Of a stretch of DNA of 64,000 bases, positions 17,927 through 27,811 are shown one piece after another. The stretch is from Methylophilus medardicus (GTDB lineage Bacteria > Pseudomonadota > Gammaproteobacteria > Burkholderiales > Methylophilaceae): positions 496,001 to 560,000 of the forward strand of contig NZ_CP040948.1 of NCBI RefSeq assembly GCF_006363955.1, in the 5' to 3' direction. A program made the position numbers and the translations under genes. Below the pieces are notes generated by a model. That model did not search any database and was not told the DNA's origin. It saw only the letters and a list, made by a program, of their open reading frames with translations. Position 1 is the stretch's first letter. Each line of letters opens with the position of its first letter.

Positions 17927-18877
17927 ATGCAGCCCACTTTTCATCTTTTACCGTGTGACCTGCCCCCGCCTAACATGAAGCCTGACCAATCCGCCTCGAC
18001 TTTACATCCGCGAAATCTGCATCGTGCTGGTTATGATTTTGCTGTGCTGATGCAGACGCACCCAGCCTTAGCGGCTTATGTGCGGCCGAATGCCTATGGC
18101 GATGCATCAATCGATTTTTCACAGCCAAAGGCGGTCAAGGCCCTGAATCAGGCGTTGCTAAAGCAGTATTACGGGGTGGCGGTGTGGGATATTCCGGCCG
18201 ATTATTTGTGTCCGCCTATCCCTGGACGGGCCGATTATGTGCATTATCTGGCAGATTTATTGGGTGATCAGGGGCCGCAAGTGCGCTTGTTGGACATTGG
18301 CACGGGCGCCAATTTGGTATATCCGCTGATTGCGGCGCACACCTATGGTTGGCAGTGTGTGGGAGTAGATATTGATGCCAACGCTTTACGCAATGCGCAG
18401 AACATCATCGATGAGAACGGCTTGCAGCCGCAACTGTGTGTGCGCCAACAGTCTAATCCGGCTTGTATGTTTAAGGGCGTCATCTTGCCGGGAGAGTTGT
18501 TTACGCTCACCATGTGCAACCCGCCTTTTCATGCATCGGCCGCTGAGGCGCAAGCCGGGTCGCAACGTAAATGGCGCGGATTAGGTAAACCGCCAGCGCA
18601 CACGCTCAATTTTGGCGGTCAGTCTAACGAGCTGGTGTATACCGGGGGGGAAGCTGCCTTTTTAACCAGCATGATCCATGAAAGTAAGCAGTTTGCGCAC
18701 CAGTGTGTATGGTTTACCACGCTGGTGTCTAAGGCAAGCAATCTGTCGTTGGTTTATCGCGCATTAAAGCGGGTGCAAGCGGTGCACGTGACCACTGTAG
18801 AGATGGCACAAGGGCAGAAACAAAGTCGTTTTGTGGCTTGGTCATTTCAGGCACTGACTGCTAAAAAGCGCGTTTAA
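17927..18877 (+). CDS. rlmF: 23S rRNA (adenine-1618-N6)-methyltransferase RlmF
   Basis: RlmF methylates N6 of A1618 in 23S rRNA using S-adenosylmethionine. The protein shows LHPRNLHRAGYDFAVL near the N terminus, SVDF/AVKALN-like DFSQPKAVKALNQALL, WDIPADYLCPPIPGRADYVH, the SAM-binding LLDIGTGANLVYPL and the N6-adenine motif NPPF in TMCNPPFHASA. The ATG at 17927 has GAGGGTGG about nine bases upstream; an internal ATG at 17975 would give the E. coli-like length. No operon partner is seen. Confidence 0.92.
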   Translation: MQPTFHLLPCDLPPPNMKPDQSASTLHPRNLHRAGYDFAVLMQTHPALAAYVRPNAYGDASIDFSQPKAVKALNQALLKQYYGVAVWDIPADYLCPPIPGRADYVHYLADLLGDQGPQVRLLDIGTGANLVYPLIAAHTYGWQCVGVDIDANALRNAQNIIDENGLQPQLCVRQQSNPACMFKGVILPGELFTLTMCNPPFHASAAEAQAGSQRKWRGLGKPPAHTLNFGGQSNELVYTGGEAAFLTSMIHESKQFAHQCVWFTTLVSKASNLSLVYRALKRVQAVHVTTVEMAQGQKQSRFVAWSFQALTAKKRV

Positions 18878-18969
18878 TCAGCAGCTTGGCATTTATCTTT
18901 AGGCGACATTGCACGGTTGAGCGATAATAGCGCCCTCAATATTGTTTGCAGCCGCTTGGACCGTCCCCT

Positions 18970-21174
18970 ATGGAAATTAAAGTCAACTTTCTCGATAAAC
19001 TCCGTTTGGAGGCCAAGTTCGACGACTTCACGGTGATTGCTGATCAGCCGATTCGGTATAAAGGCGATGGCTCGGCGCCCGGGCCATTTGATTACTTTTT
19101 GGCTTCATCGGCCTTGTGTGCCGCTTATTTTGTAAAGTTGTATTGCAGTACGCGCAATATTCCGACCGACAATATCCGCCTGTCACATAACAATATTGTT
19201 GATCCTGACGATCGGTACAAACAGATTTTTAAGATTCAGATCGAGTTGCCAGCGGAGATTTCTGAAAAAGACCGCACTGGGATTCTGCGCTCGATTGATC
19301 GCTGTACGGTAAAAAAGGTGGTGCAGGCCGGGCCAGACTTTGTCATTGAGCAAGTCGCTAATCTAGATGAAGATGCGCAGGCCTTATTAACTGTCAGTGG
19401 TGCTGCCGATGCGTTGACATACATCACTGGCAAAGATTTGCCGTTGGAGCAAACCATCGCCAATATGACGGCTTTGCTGGCGGGCTTGGGCATCAAGATT
19501 GAAATCGCTTCTTGGCGCAATATTGTGCCGAATGTGTGGTCGCTGCATATTCGGGATGCGCATTCGCCGATGTGCTTTACCAACGGCAAGGGCGCCAGTA
19601 AAGAAAGTGCATTGGCCTCGGCGCTGGGCGAATATATCGAGCGCCTGAGCAACAATCACTTTTATGCGGGCGCGTATTGGGGCCAAGACATCGCGCAAGC
19701 TGATTTTGTGCATTACCCCAATGAGCGTTGGTTTAAACCTGGCCGTAAAGATGCCTTGCCAAAAGAGATCTTGGATGATTATTGCCTGGGCATTTATAAC
19801 CCGGATGGCGAGCTCCGCGCCTCACATTTAATCGATACCAATAGCGGAAACAGCGAACGTGGTATTTGCGCGTTACCATTTGTGCGGCAGTCTGATGGCG
19901 CGCAGGTGTATTTTCCATCGAATCTGGTTGAAAATCTGTTTGTAAGCAATGGCATGAGTGCTGGCAATACCTTGGCTGAGGCGCAGGTGCAATGTTTGTC
20001 AGAAATTTTTGAGCGCGCAGTCAAACGTCAAATTATCGAAAGCGAAATGGCTTTGCCAGAGGTGCCGGCAGAGGTGCTAGCGAAATATCCGGGGATTGTT
20101 GCGGGCATTGAGGGATTGCAAGCGCAGGGTTTTCCCGTGTTGGTAAAAGATGCCTCGCTGGGCGGGCAGTACCCGGTGATGTGCGTCACCTTGATGAACC
20201 CGCGCACCGGCGGGGTCTTTGCCTCGTTTGGCGCCCACCCTTCACTAGAGGTCGCACTCGAGCGCAGTCTGACGGAGCTGTTGCAAGGCCGTAGTTTTGA
20301 GGGACTCAACGATTTGCCGCAACCCACATTTGCCAGTGAGGCAGTGACTGAACCAAACAACTTTGTCGAACACTTTATTGATTCGAGCGGCATCGTGTCT
20401 TGGCGTTTTTTTAGCGCCAAAGCAGATTACGCGTTTGTTGAATGGGATTTTTCTGGCAAAGGCGCGCACGCCAATGCCGACGAAGCCGCCACCCTGTTTG
20501 GCCTGTTGGCTGCGTTGGGTAAAGAGGCCTATGTGGCCGTGTACGATCAATTGGGGGCAACCGCTTGCCGCATTCTGGTGCCGGATTATTCCGAAATTTA
20601 TCCAGTGGAAGATCTGGTGTGGGATAACACCAATAAAGCATTGTTGTTCCGTGAAGATATTTTGAATTTACATTCGTTGGACGATGCCAGCCTCGAAGCG
20701 TTGCTGGACCGATTGGAGCATAACGAGCTGGATGATTACGGTGATATCGGCACCTTGATCGGCATTCAGTTTGATGAAAACACCGTCTGGGGCCAGCTTA
20801 CCGTGCTGGAACTCAAGTTATTAATCCATCTGGCCTTGCAGCAGTTTGAAGAGGCGTTGGATCTGGTGGGTGCCTTTTTGCAATACAACGACAACACCTT
20901 GGCGCGCGGTTTGTTTTATCAAGCGTTAAATGTGGTGCTCGAAGTGCAGTTGGACGACACCCTCGCGCTGGAGGATTATGAAGTGAACTTGCGCAGGATG
21001 TTTGGCGATGCGCAGATGGATGCGGTGATTGGCTCGGTGGATGGTGATGTGCGCTTTTATGGCTTGACGCCGACCAGTATGCAACTAGAGGGTTTAGAGC
21101 GACATCAGCGCTTGATCGACAGTTATAAAAAGCTGCATGCTGCGCGCGCAAAAGCGGTGACGCAGGGCAGTTAG
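18970..21174 (+). CDS. OsmC-YcaO fusion protein
   Basis: A 734-residue protein. Residues 1 to about 140 are an OsmC/Ohr-type domain (IRYKGDGSAPGPFDYFLASS, with cysteines at SALCAAYF and DRCTVKK). The rest matches YcaO: NGKGASKESALASALGEYIERL, then QCLSEIFERAVKRQ and ALERSLTELLQG, which carry the ATP-binding glutamates. The C terminus lacks the PxPxP end of azoline-forming YcaO enzymes and resembles E. coli YcaO, which has been linked to RimO-dependent methylthiolation of ribosomal protein S12. The ATG at 18970 is chosen over a TTG at 18946. No peptide-precursor gene is visible near it. Confidence 0.88.
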   Translation: MEIKVNFLDKLRLEAKFDDFTVIADQPIRYKGDGSAPGPFDYFLASSALCAAYFVKLYCSTRNIPTDNIRLSHNNIVDPDDRYKQIFKIQIELPAEISEKDRTGILRSIDRCTVKKVVQAGPDFVIEQVANLDEDAQALLTVSGAADALTYITGKDLPLEQTIANMTALLAGLGIKIEIASWRNIVPNVWSLHIRDAHSPMCFTNGKGASKESALASALGEYIERLSNNHFYAGAYWGQDIAQADFVHYPNERWFKPGRKDALPKEILDDYCLGIYNPDGELRASHLIDTNSGNSERGICALPFVRQSDGAQVYFPSNLVENLFVSNGMSAGNTLAEAQVQCLSEIFERAVKRQIIESEMALPEVPAEVLAKYPGIVAGIEGLQAQGFPVLVKDASLGGQYPVMCVTLMNPRTGGVFASFGAHPSLEVALERSLTELLQGRSFEGLNDLPQPTFASEAVTEPNNFVEHFIDSSGIVSWRFFSAKADYAFVEWDFSGKGAHANADEAATLFGLLAALGKEAYVAVYDQLGATACRILVPDYSEIYPVEDLVWDNTNKALLFREDILNLHSLDDASLEALLDRLEHNELDDYGDIGTLIGIQFDENTVWGQLTVLELKLLIHLALQQFEEALDLVGAFLQYNDNTLARGLFYQALNVVLEVQLDDTLALEDYEVNLRRMFGDAQMDAVIGSVDGDVRFYGLTPTSMQLEGLERHQRLIDSYKKLHAARAKAVTQGS

Positions 21175-21178
21175 CGTG

Positions 21179-21213
21179 TTGCGGCCATCTTGCTGATGGG
21201 CGGGATGGCCGCG
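21179..21213 (+). terminator. Hairpin after the OsmC-YcaO gene
   Basis: GCGGCCATC pairs with GATGGCCGC around a loop of about 14 bases, right after the stop codon. There is no T run, so it may act in transcript stability or as a Rho-type end rather than as a classical terminator. Confidence 0.5.
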
Positions 21214-21244
21214 AACTGCGATGAAAATCTAAATATATTCAATC

Positions 21245-21274
21245 TATTAGAAAATTGGCAATCGCGGGTATAAT
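21245..21274 (+). promoter_or_regulatory. Promoter for rhlE
   Basis: TATAAT at 21269-21274 with TTAGAA at about 21247-21252 and a 16-base spacer. It would give a leader of about 140 bases before the first plausible start codon. Confidence 0.5.
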
Positions 21275-21421
21275 GGATTCACCCTGTGCTCTACCAATCA
21301 ACGCAGCGGTTCAGAAATACCTCAAGCAGTTATCTCGTTAGTCCAGATTGGTGTTGCCGGTGGCAACAGACCAGCGCCTATTGAATATGTTGTATGGCAA
21401 TGCCATGCAATCTCTATAAAG

Positions 21422-22918
21422 TTGAATACCTTGTCCTTAGAAACTCCCATTGTAAACATTACGTTTGCTGATTTAAATTTGTGCGCGCCTGTGTTGCGCG
21501 CAATTGCCGATGCCGGTTATACCTCACCCACGCCGATTCAGGCACAGGCGATTCCATACGTGCTACGCGGCGGCGATTTGTTGGCCGGCGCGCAAACCGG
21601 CACTGGTAAAACGGCTGGGTTTACTTTGCCTATTTTGCACCGTTTGTCTGAGAAACCGCTCGCACATGCGGTCAAAGGCAAGCCGCGGTGTTTGATTCTT
21701 TCGCCTACCCGTGAACTAGCGGCGCAAATTGGCGAGTCTGTCACCACTTATGGCAAATATCTGCCGCTGAAAAGTATGGTGGTGTTTGGTGGTGTGGGGA
21801 TTAATCCGCAAATCAATCGTTTGAGTAAACCGCTGGATATTTTGGTTGCCACCCCCGGCCGCTTGCTCGATCTGGTGCAACAAAAAGCACTCGACTTGTC
21901 TGCCATTGAAATCCTGGTGCTCGATGAGGCTGACCGCATGCTCGACATGGGCTTTATTCATGACATCAAAAAAGTGTTGGCCATGTTGCCTAAAAAACGG
22001 CAAAACCTGTTGTTTTCCGCGACCTTTTCGGATGACATTAAACGATTGGCGGATAATTTACTCAACAGCCCGGACTTGGTCGAGGTGGCTCGCCGCAACA
22101 CATCGAATGCCTTAATCGAACAAAGCGTGCACATGGTGCCACAAGCGCATAAACGCGAAATGGTCAGTTATTTGATTAAACACCATGATTGGCAACAAGT
22201 GCTGATTTTTACCCGGACCAAGCATGGCGCTAACCGATTGGCTGAAAAACTGGTCAAAGATGGCATCCCAGCGATGGCCATTCATGGCAACAAAAGCCAG
22301 AATGCACGTACCGCCGCACTTGCTCAGTTTAAAGCGGGCACGATTCCGGCGCTGGTTGCCACTGATATCGCAGCCAGGGGCTTGGATATTGATCAACTGC
22401 CGCAAGTGGTCAACTTTGAATTGCCGAATGTGCCCGAAGATTATGTGCATCGGATTGGCCGTACCGGTCGGGCCGGGGCGACCGGCGCTGCGATTTCGTT
22501 AGTGGATCGCGAAGAGCTGGGGATGCTTAAAGACATTGAAAAACTGATCAAGCGCGAAATCCCGCGAGTACAAGTGGAAGGCTTTGTGCCGCCGGCAAAA
22601 AACAGCGAAGAACCAGAGCGGCCTGCGCGCGTGCAACAGAACGGACGTCAGCGTCAGGCAACGCAACATAAGCCGGCACAAGCGCGGCCAGCCGCTAAGC
22701 AGGCGCAGCCGGCAAACGCACCACGTGGTCAACGACCAGCAGCAGGCAAGCCTGCCCAGCCTAAGTCGGGTCAAACCAACCAAGCCCCAGCGCAAACACG
22801 TCAGGGCGCGGCTAAATCACCACACGCTAACAAGCCACAAGGTGCCTTGTTTAGTGCGCGTCCGGGCGGCAATGCTTCGGGTAGACAGGGCCAGCAAGCC
22901 GCGCCAAAACGGGGCTAA
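21422..22918 (+). CDS. rhlE: DEAD-box RNA helicase, RhlE type
   Basis: An ATP-dependent RNA helicase of 498 residues. The motifs in order are the Q motif ([22 protein letters not shown]-type), [17 protein letters not shown], the DEAD box in [29 protein letters not shown] and [10 protein letters not shown]. From about residue 385 a basic, low-complexity tail rich in Q, A, P and R probably binds RNA. The only plausible start in frame is TTG at 21422, with a weak AAAG site, so translation initiation may be inefficient or regulated. The yaiI-like gene begins two bases after its stop. Confidence 0.93.
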   Translation: MNTLSLETPIVNITFADLNLCAPVLRAIADAGYTSPTPIQAQAIPYVLRGGDLLAGAQTGTGKTAGFTLPILHRLSEKPLAHAVKGKPRCLILSPTRELAAQIGESVTTYGKYLPLKSMVVFGGVGINPQINRLSKPLDILVATPGRLLDLVQQKALDLSAIEILVLDEADRMLDMGFIHDIKKVLAMLPKKRQNLLFSATFSDDIKRLADNLLNSPDLVEVARRNTSNALIEQSVHMVPQAHKREMVSYLIKHHDWQQVLIFTRTKHGANRLAEKLVKDGIPAMAIHGNKSQNARTAALAQFKAGTIPALVATDIAARGLDIDQLPQVVNFELPNVPEDYVHRIGRTGRAGATGAAISLVDREELGMLKDIEKLIKREIPRVQVEGFVPPAKNSEEPERPARVQQNGRQRQATQHKPAQARPAAKQAQPANAPRGQRPAAGKPAQPKSGQTNQAPAQTRQGAAKSPHANKPQGALFSARPGGNASGRQGQQAAPKRG

Positions 22919-22919
22919 C

Positions 22920-23369
22920 ATGCAAATTTGGGTGGATGCAGACGCGTGTCCGGTCGTGATCAAAGAGATCTTGTTTCGTGCGGCCGACCGCTCTGCGATT
23001 ACCACCACCTTTGTCGCAAACCAGTGGTTGCGCTTACCGCCTTCGCCGCATTTACGGGCGATGCAGGTCGCTCAAGGCTTCGATGTTGCTGATGACGCAA
23101 TTGTGGCGGCGTTGGTGGCAGGTGATTTGGTGATTACTGCCGATATTCCACTCGCGTCACAGGTCATCGACAAAGGCGGCCATGCACTCAACCCGCGTGG
23201 TGAGTTTTATTCGCCCGAAAATATCAAAGCATGTTTATCCGTGCGTGACTTCATGGCGTCGCTGCGTGAGAGCGGTGTAGAGACAGGTGGCCCCAGCGCC
23301 ATGCAAGCCGCTGATCGCCATCGTTTTGCTGCGCAACTTGATCAATTTTTAGCGCAGCACAAAAGCTAG
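22920..23369 (+). CDS. UPF0178 (YaiI/YqxD) family protein
   Basis: A 149-residue protein of the UPF0178/DUF188 family, a PIN-like fold of unknown activity. Hallmarks are [52 protein letters not shown] and the C-terminal [19 protein letters not shown]. The ATG at 22920 lies just after the rhlE stop (22916-22918), so the two are probably cotranscribed and coupled. A longer frame runs back into rhlE in another frame but is not the gene. Confidence 0.93.
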   Translation: MQIWVDADACPVVIKEILFRAADRSAITTTFVANQWLRLPPSPHLRAMQVAQGFDVADDAIVAALVAGDLVITADIPLASQVIDKGGHALNPRGEFYSPENIKACLSVRDFMASLRESGVETGGPSAMQAADRHRFAAQLDQFLAQHKS

Positions 23370-23418
23370 TGCATGCTGCACGCACTGTGCTGGCGTGACA
23401 TCTCTGGGGTATGCATAC

Positions 23419-23447
23419 AAACGGTTGGCAGCGATGCCAGCCGTTTT
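23419..23447 (+). terminator. Intrinsic terminator after the UPF0178 gene
   Basis: AACGGTTGGCA pairs with TGCCAGCCGTT (one G-U pair) and a T run follows. Confidence 0.85.
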
Positions 23448-23623
23448 TGTTGATGCGTCGCCAAGGCCTCTGCGATTCATACACCTTGTGCGCGCCTTTG
23501 GATTGTAATGAATTGAAAACCCTTCTGATCTATCTGGTTATTTCTAAAGCCTTGTATTAGCATCATTCAAAAAGCGTTGCCACAAAACTAGTTATCACAA
23601 TAAAAATAAGAGGTCATGCATTA

Positions 23624-24769
23624 ATGAGTTTGCAATCTCGTATTGATGAGGCGTTGTTTCGTCAGCTGTTGTCGGGTGCACGCATCCCGCTGATTGGCAG
23701 TGCGTTTGGTGGTTTGTTGATCACGCTGTCTCAGCTTGGTTCTGCAAAAGGCCATTTGTTTGTTTTATGGTGTCTTGTGGTTTATTTGGTCATTGGTATA
23801 CGTGTTTTTTTTCTTAGACGCTGCCAAAAACAATTGGCCAAAAAAGGGTTTCATCATGCGTTGGCGTATCGGTATTGTTTGACCTTGGCGCTTTCTGGGT
23901 TTGCTTGGGGCGCCTTAGGGTGGTTGGTGGTGGATGCGTCACCGTTGACCGTGATTATGGTCGTTACAGCGATTCAGGCGATGGTGATGGGCGGTGTGGT
24001 GACCATGGCCTCGTTTACCCCGGCGTTTTTTGCATTTAGTTTGCCAGCGATGTTGCCGATCGTGCTGGTGTTTTCTTTTAGTGAAAACTTAACCAGCTTC
24101 ATTATGGCGGTCTTCAGTGTTATTTTTTATATTTTAATGATAGGGGTCATTTACCGTTTTAACCAGTCATTGCGACAAGCGACGCGCATTGGTTTTGAGA
24201 ACGAAGATTTGATTGGCTCTCTAAAGGATGCTTATCATCAGATTTCTATACAGAATCAAGAGCTTAATCATTTGGCCCATCATGATACGCTGACTGGTTT
24301 GCCAAACCGAAAATTGTTATCGTTGCGTTTACAACAAGCCATTGAATTGGGGCAACTTAAAAAAACCACCACTGCGCTGTTATATCTTGACTTAGATGGC
24401 TTTAAAGCAGTGAATGATCAGTGGGGCCATGATGCCGGCGATTTGGCATTGGTTGAAGTCGCTGCGCGCTTAAGTCAGGTGATTCGCGGCGGTGACACCC
24501 TAGCAAGAGTTGGCGGGGACGAATTTGTGATTGTATTGTCTGATTTGCCAGAACAGGCGAATGCCGCGGTAGAGATTGTCGCGCAAAAGTGCCTGATGGC
24601 GTTTGAGCTGCCATTTCAGATTCGTGATGCGGTGTGTCCCTTGGGGACATCGATTGGTTTGACGCTTTGTCAATCAGGCGAAACGATAGCGCAAACATTG
24701 GCAGCGGCAGACAAGGCCATGTATCAAGCCAAATTACTCGGTTGCGGTCAAATTTGTTGGGCACCTTAA
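23624..24769 (+). CDS. Membrane-anchored diguanylate cyclase (GGDEF)
   Basis: A 381-residue protein that should make c-di-GMP. Residues about 20-178 form five or six membrane helices, a sensor region I cannot assign to a named family. A short linker leads to the GGDEF domain (about 215-378) with DTLTGLPNR, YLDLDGFKAVND and an intact GGDEF at 297-301. An inhibitory RxxD site (Arg288-Asp291) lies at the usual five residues before it, so product inhibition is expected. Its start has a weak AGAGGTC site upstream. The GGDEF-EAL gene follows on the same strand after 189 bases. Confidence 0.9.
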   Translation: MSLQSRIDEALFRQLLSGARIPLIGSAFGGLLITLSQLGSAKGHLFVLWCLVVYLVIGIRVFFLRRCQKQLAKKGFHHALAYRYCLTLALSGFAWGALGWLVVDASPLTVIMVVTAIQAMVMGGVVTMASFTPAFFAFSLPAMLPIVLVFSFSENLTSFIMAVFSVIFYILMIGVIYRFNQSLRQATRIGFENEDLIGSLKDAYHQISIQNQELNHLAHHDTLTGLPNRKLLSLRLQQAIELGQLKKTTTALLYLDLDGFKAVNDQWGHDAGDLALVEVAARLSQVIRGGDTLARVGGDEFVIVLSDLPEQANAAVEIVAQKCLMAFELPFQIRDAVCPLGTSIGLTLCQSGETIAQTLAAADKAMYQAKLLGCGQICWAP

Positions 24770-24958
24770 GTGTTGCAGGCGGCGCGGCTGTTTTAGTTGC
24801 GCGGGCGCTTGTTTGAAAAGTGCCCTGCCTTACCCGCGTCAATCATTCGTTTAGCCACTTAAACGATTGAATTTGCCGGGCATTTATACAGCTATTTGCG
24901 AATTTGATTTTATTCGCATCCCTTAAAGTAGTAGACGGGGGCTTTAAGCGATTAATCC

Positions 24959-27409
24959 ATGTCTGCACAACCAAACACATCTGCAGGGCGGGCCAAACTG
25001 ATCAGGCGTTTGTGGCTGATGGCTTTGTTTGTCCTATGCATTTGTCTCATTCTGATCCCATCTGGCTTGCTAAGCGCGGCCGATCCGTGGGTGCTAGTGG
25101 TCTTTATTTTAAGCATGGTGATGGGGGCAATTTCTGGTTGGCTCGTCTGGCACCAGCAAACGCGCTCGGCCCAGCAGCAGCATCTACAACTGGAGCAGCT
25201 TTATTTGGCTTTGAGCGAGTGTAATCAGGCCATTGTACAGAGCCCGGATAAGCAAACGTTATATGCACAAATCTGCGAAATGATTGTCAATTTTGGCCAT
25301 GCCAACATGGCCTGGATTGGCGAGATCGAGCTAGACAGCAAACAGCTGATGGTGACCAGCGCGTTTGGCTCAGGCACCCATTATTTAGATGAAATTCAGA
25401 TTTCGGCCGACCCCGACACACCCAATGGCAGAGGCCCATGCGGCTTAAGTATGTCCTCCGATCAGCCCTATTGGTTGCCTGACTTTCAAACCAACCCGTT
25501 GAGCGCGCGTTGGCATGACAAAGCTAAGCAATATTCCTGGAAAGCTGCGGCTTTTTTACCCTTGCATACGGAGGGCAAGGTGATCGGTTGCTTATCGATG
25601 TATGCCGCTGATGGCAAGGCGTTTGATCCTGAGATTCAACACCTGATTGAAGGCATGGTTGCCAACATTGATTTTGCCCTCGATCGCTTTGAGGTGCAGG
25701 CACAACGACAGTTGTTTCAATCGCACTTGCAGGTAAGTGAACAGCGTGCGCAACTGGTGCTCGAACATGCGTTGGATGCCATTATCAATATTGATATGCA
25801 AGGCTTGATTGTGGAGTGGAATCAAGCGGCAGCCCAGATGTTTGGTTACGCGCGTGCGGAAGTGCTTGGGCAACCGTTGGGGGAGGTGATTGTCCCGCCA
25901 GCCTATCGCGATGCGCACCATCAAGGCATGCAGCGCTTGCAGCAGACCGGGCAATCGAAGTTACTGGGTCGGCTGATCGAAATGTCTGCCTTGCGTCGAG
26001 ATGGCAGCGAGTTCCCGATCGAACTGACGATTGTTGAAATTGCGCGTGATGATGAACATTGCTACAGCGCCTTTATTCGCGATATTACGCACCGCCGTGA
26101 AGCGGAAGAACGTATTCGCTTTTTGGCCAATTATGATGCACTGACCGGCCTACCTAATCGAAATTTGCTCAATGAGCGGGTGATCGTCGAGATTGAAAAA
26201 GCCTGGGCGCGCGATGGGCAATTTGCATTGATGTTTTTAGATCTCGATCATTTCAAAGACGTCAATGACAGCCTCGGTCATCGTTATGGGGATAATTTAC
26301 TCATCGCTTTGACCAAACGTTTTCAACGCTTGGTGCGGTCCGAGGATACGGTGTGTAGGTTGGGTGGCGATGAGTTTGTCTTTTTGCTGGCTGAAGCAGA
26401 CCATGCAGTGGCTAAAGAGTTGGTCGAGCGGCTGTTAAAAGCGGTTGAGCAACCTTTTGTGATCGATCAATATGAGCTGAATGTGACCGCGTCGGTCGGT
26501 GTGGCCATTTATCCGGATGACGGCTTAGACATGGAGAGCCTGCAACGCAATGCGGATGTGGCCATGTATCGGACCAAAAAAGAGAGCCGTAACAGCTATC
26601 GGTTTTTCAGTACACACATGCAGGTGCAAACTGCACGCAATTTGCAACTAGTCAATGCTTTACGTCATGCCATCGCACTCGATCAATTAGCTGTTTATTA
26701 TCAACCGCAAGTGGCACTCGACTCAGGTCAATTAATCGGTGTGGAGGCCTTGCTACGCTGGCAGCACCCGCAATTGGGCTTTATCTCACCGGCAGAATTT
26801 ATCCCGCTCGCCGAGTCCAGCGGCTTGATTATTTCCATCGGTAACTGGGTCTTAGAGCAAGCTTGCCAACAGATTCAAGCCTGGAAAGTAGCGGGCATTC
26901 AAGGCCTCTCTGTCTCGGTTAATTTGTCCAGTATCCAGTTTCGCGATCCTAAATTGCCTGCGCTGGTGAAAGGCTTTTTGGAACGTTATCAAGTGACGCC
27001 AGAATGTCTAGAGTTAGAACTCACAGAAGGGGTTGCCTTAGAGAATCCCGAGGGTGCGGTTGCCATGATGGACGCACTTTATGCGCTGGGTGTGCGGCTA
27101 TCGATCGATGATTTTGGTACGGGCTATTCCTCCTTAAATTATCTGAAAAAATTCAAAGTTTATAAGCTTAAGATCGACCAGACCTTTGTCAGAGAGGTCA
27201 CTAGCAATGATGAAGACCAGGCGATTGTCATTGCCATCATTCAACTTGCCCGCAGCTTGGGCATGAAGACCATTGCCGAAGGGGTTGAGACGCCTGTACA
27301 AAAAGCCTTCTTATTGGCGCAAGGGTGCGACGAGATGCAAGGCTACTTGCTCAGTAAACCCATGCACAGTGATGCTGCCACCGCATTCTTGCTCACTTAC
27401 AATCCCTAA
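24959..27409 (+). CDS. GAF-PAS-GGDEF-EAL c-di-GMP protein
   Basis: An 816-residue inner-membrane protein. Two membrane helices (about 16-38 and 44-64) are followed by a GAF domain (about 80-245), a PAS domain (about 262-378), a GGDEF domain with intact GGDEF at 469-473 and RxxD before it (Arg460-Asp463), and an EAL domain with EAL at 596-598 and DDFGTGYSSL. Both catalytic sites look intact, so it may make or degrade c-di-GMP depending on its sensors. The ATG at 24959 has no strong ribosome-binding site. Confidence 0.92.
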   Translation: MSAQPNTSAGRAKLIRRLWLMALFVLCICLILIPSGLLSAADPWVLVVFILSMVMGAISGWLVWHQQTRSAQQQHLQLEQLYLALSECNQAIVQSPDKQTLYAQICEMIVNFGHANMAWIGEIELDSKQLMVTSAFGSGTHYLDEIQISADPDTPNGRGPCGLSMSSDQPYWLPDFQTNPLSARWHDKAKQYSWKAAAFLPLHTEGKVIGCLSMYAADGKAFDPEIQHLIEGMVANIDFALDRFEVQAQRQLFQSHLQVSEQRAQLVLEHALDAIINIDMQGLIVEWNQAAAQMFGYARAEVLGQPLGEVIVPPAYRDAHHQGMQRLQQTGQSKLLGRLIEMSALRRDGSEFPIELTIVEIARDDEHCYSAFIRDITHRREAEERIRFLANYDALTGLPNRNLLNERVIVEIEKAWARDGQFALMFLDLDHFKDVNDSLGHRYGDNLLIALTKRFQRLVRSEDTVCRLGGDEFVFLLAEADHAVAKELVERLLKAVEQPFVIDQYELNVTASVGVAIYPDDGLDMESLQRNADVAMYRTKKESRNSYRFFSTHMQVQTARNLQLVNALRHAIALDQLAVYYQPQVALDSGQLIGVEALLRWQHPQLGFISPAEFIPLAESSGLIISIGNWVLEQACQQIQAWKVAGIQGLSVSVNLSSIQFRDPKLPALVKGFLERYQVTPECLELELTEGVALENPEGAVAMMDALYALGVRLSIDDFGTGYSSLNYLKKFKVYKLKIDQTFVREVTSNDEDQAIVIAIIQLARSLGMKTIAEGVETPVQKAFLLAQGCDEMQGYLLSKPMHSDAATAFLLTYNP

Positions 27410-27527
27410 TCCCATCTTGCTCGTCTGATTTGTATGCCTGCCGCACGCCTACGCTATTGCGTCAGCGCAGGCAGCCACGGTGTTTACGCGACACACAACG
27501 ATAGCGCTGCCGAAAACCGATGATCGC

Positions 27528-27556
27528 TTGACATTGTAAATGATAATTATTATCAT
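27528..27556 (+). promoter_or_regulatory. Sigma-70 promoter of the small-protein operon
   Basis: TTGACA at 27528-27533, a 17-base spacer and TATCAT at 27551-27556. The spacer and -10 element lie within the Fur box. Confidence 0.75.
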
Positions 27557-27558
27557 TT
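27538..27558 (+). promoter_or_regulatory. Fur box (perfect 21-base palindrome)
   Basis: AAATGATAAT at 27538-27547 and its exact reverse complement ATTATCATTT at 27549-27558 around a central T. It matches the classic Fur operator closely and covers the spacer and -10 of the promoter, so iron-loaded Fur would block transcription. Confidence 0.88.
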
Positions 27559-27586
27559 ATCAACGAGTGTGCTAAGGAGATCCACA

Positions 27587-27796
27587 ATGAAACGTCAAAC
27601 GGTCATGGCGAAAACGATGTTGGCAGGAAAAACTGCTTGTCAGGTGCTTTACCACCCCTCATCAGACACTGTTGCGTTGGAGGTCGGGGGCACGACACTG
27701 ACGTTTGAGGCCGATCATTTCATCATGATGCATGAAATGCTACGCAAGGCGGCGGCCCGCATCGTGATGCAAACCAACACTGCGTTCAGTGTTTAA
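27587..27796 (+). CDS. Small protein of unknown function, first gene of Fur-controlled operon
   Basis: A 69-residue protein without signal peptide or membrane helix that I do not recognise. It is related to the third gene of the operon: both have K-x-L-x-G-x-A at the N terminus, a VxYxxxSxTxxLExG strand segment and an L-x-x-x-A-D/A-x-x-x-M helix. The ATG at 27587 is fixed by AAGGAG eight bases upstream; a frame start at 27569 would lie before this site. A Fur box just upstream suggests expression under iron limitation. Confidence 0.8.
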   Translation: MKRQTVMAKTMLAGKTACQVLYHPSSDTVALEVGGTTLTFEADHFIMMHEMLRKAAARIVMQTNTAFSV

Positions 27797-27811
27797 TCAG
27801 GGGAGATCACC

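Noticed and set aside
18970-21174. Azoline-peptide (TOMM) biosynthesis cluster around the YcaO protein
   Set aside because: The protein lacks the PxPxP C terminus, and no precursor peptide, dehydrogenase or E1-like gene lies nearby.
22584-23369. Long frame that would extend the UPF0178 protein by 112 residues
   Set aside because: The extension overlaps the rhlE tail in another frame; the family starts at [11 protein letters not shown] (22920).
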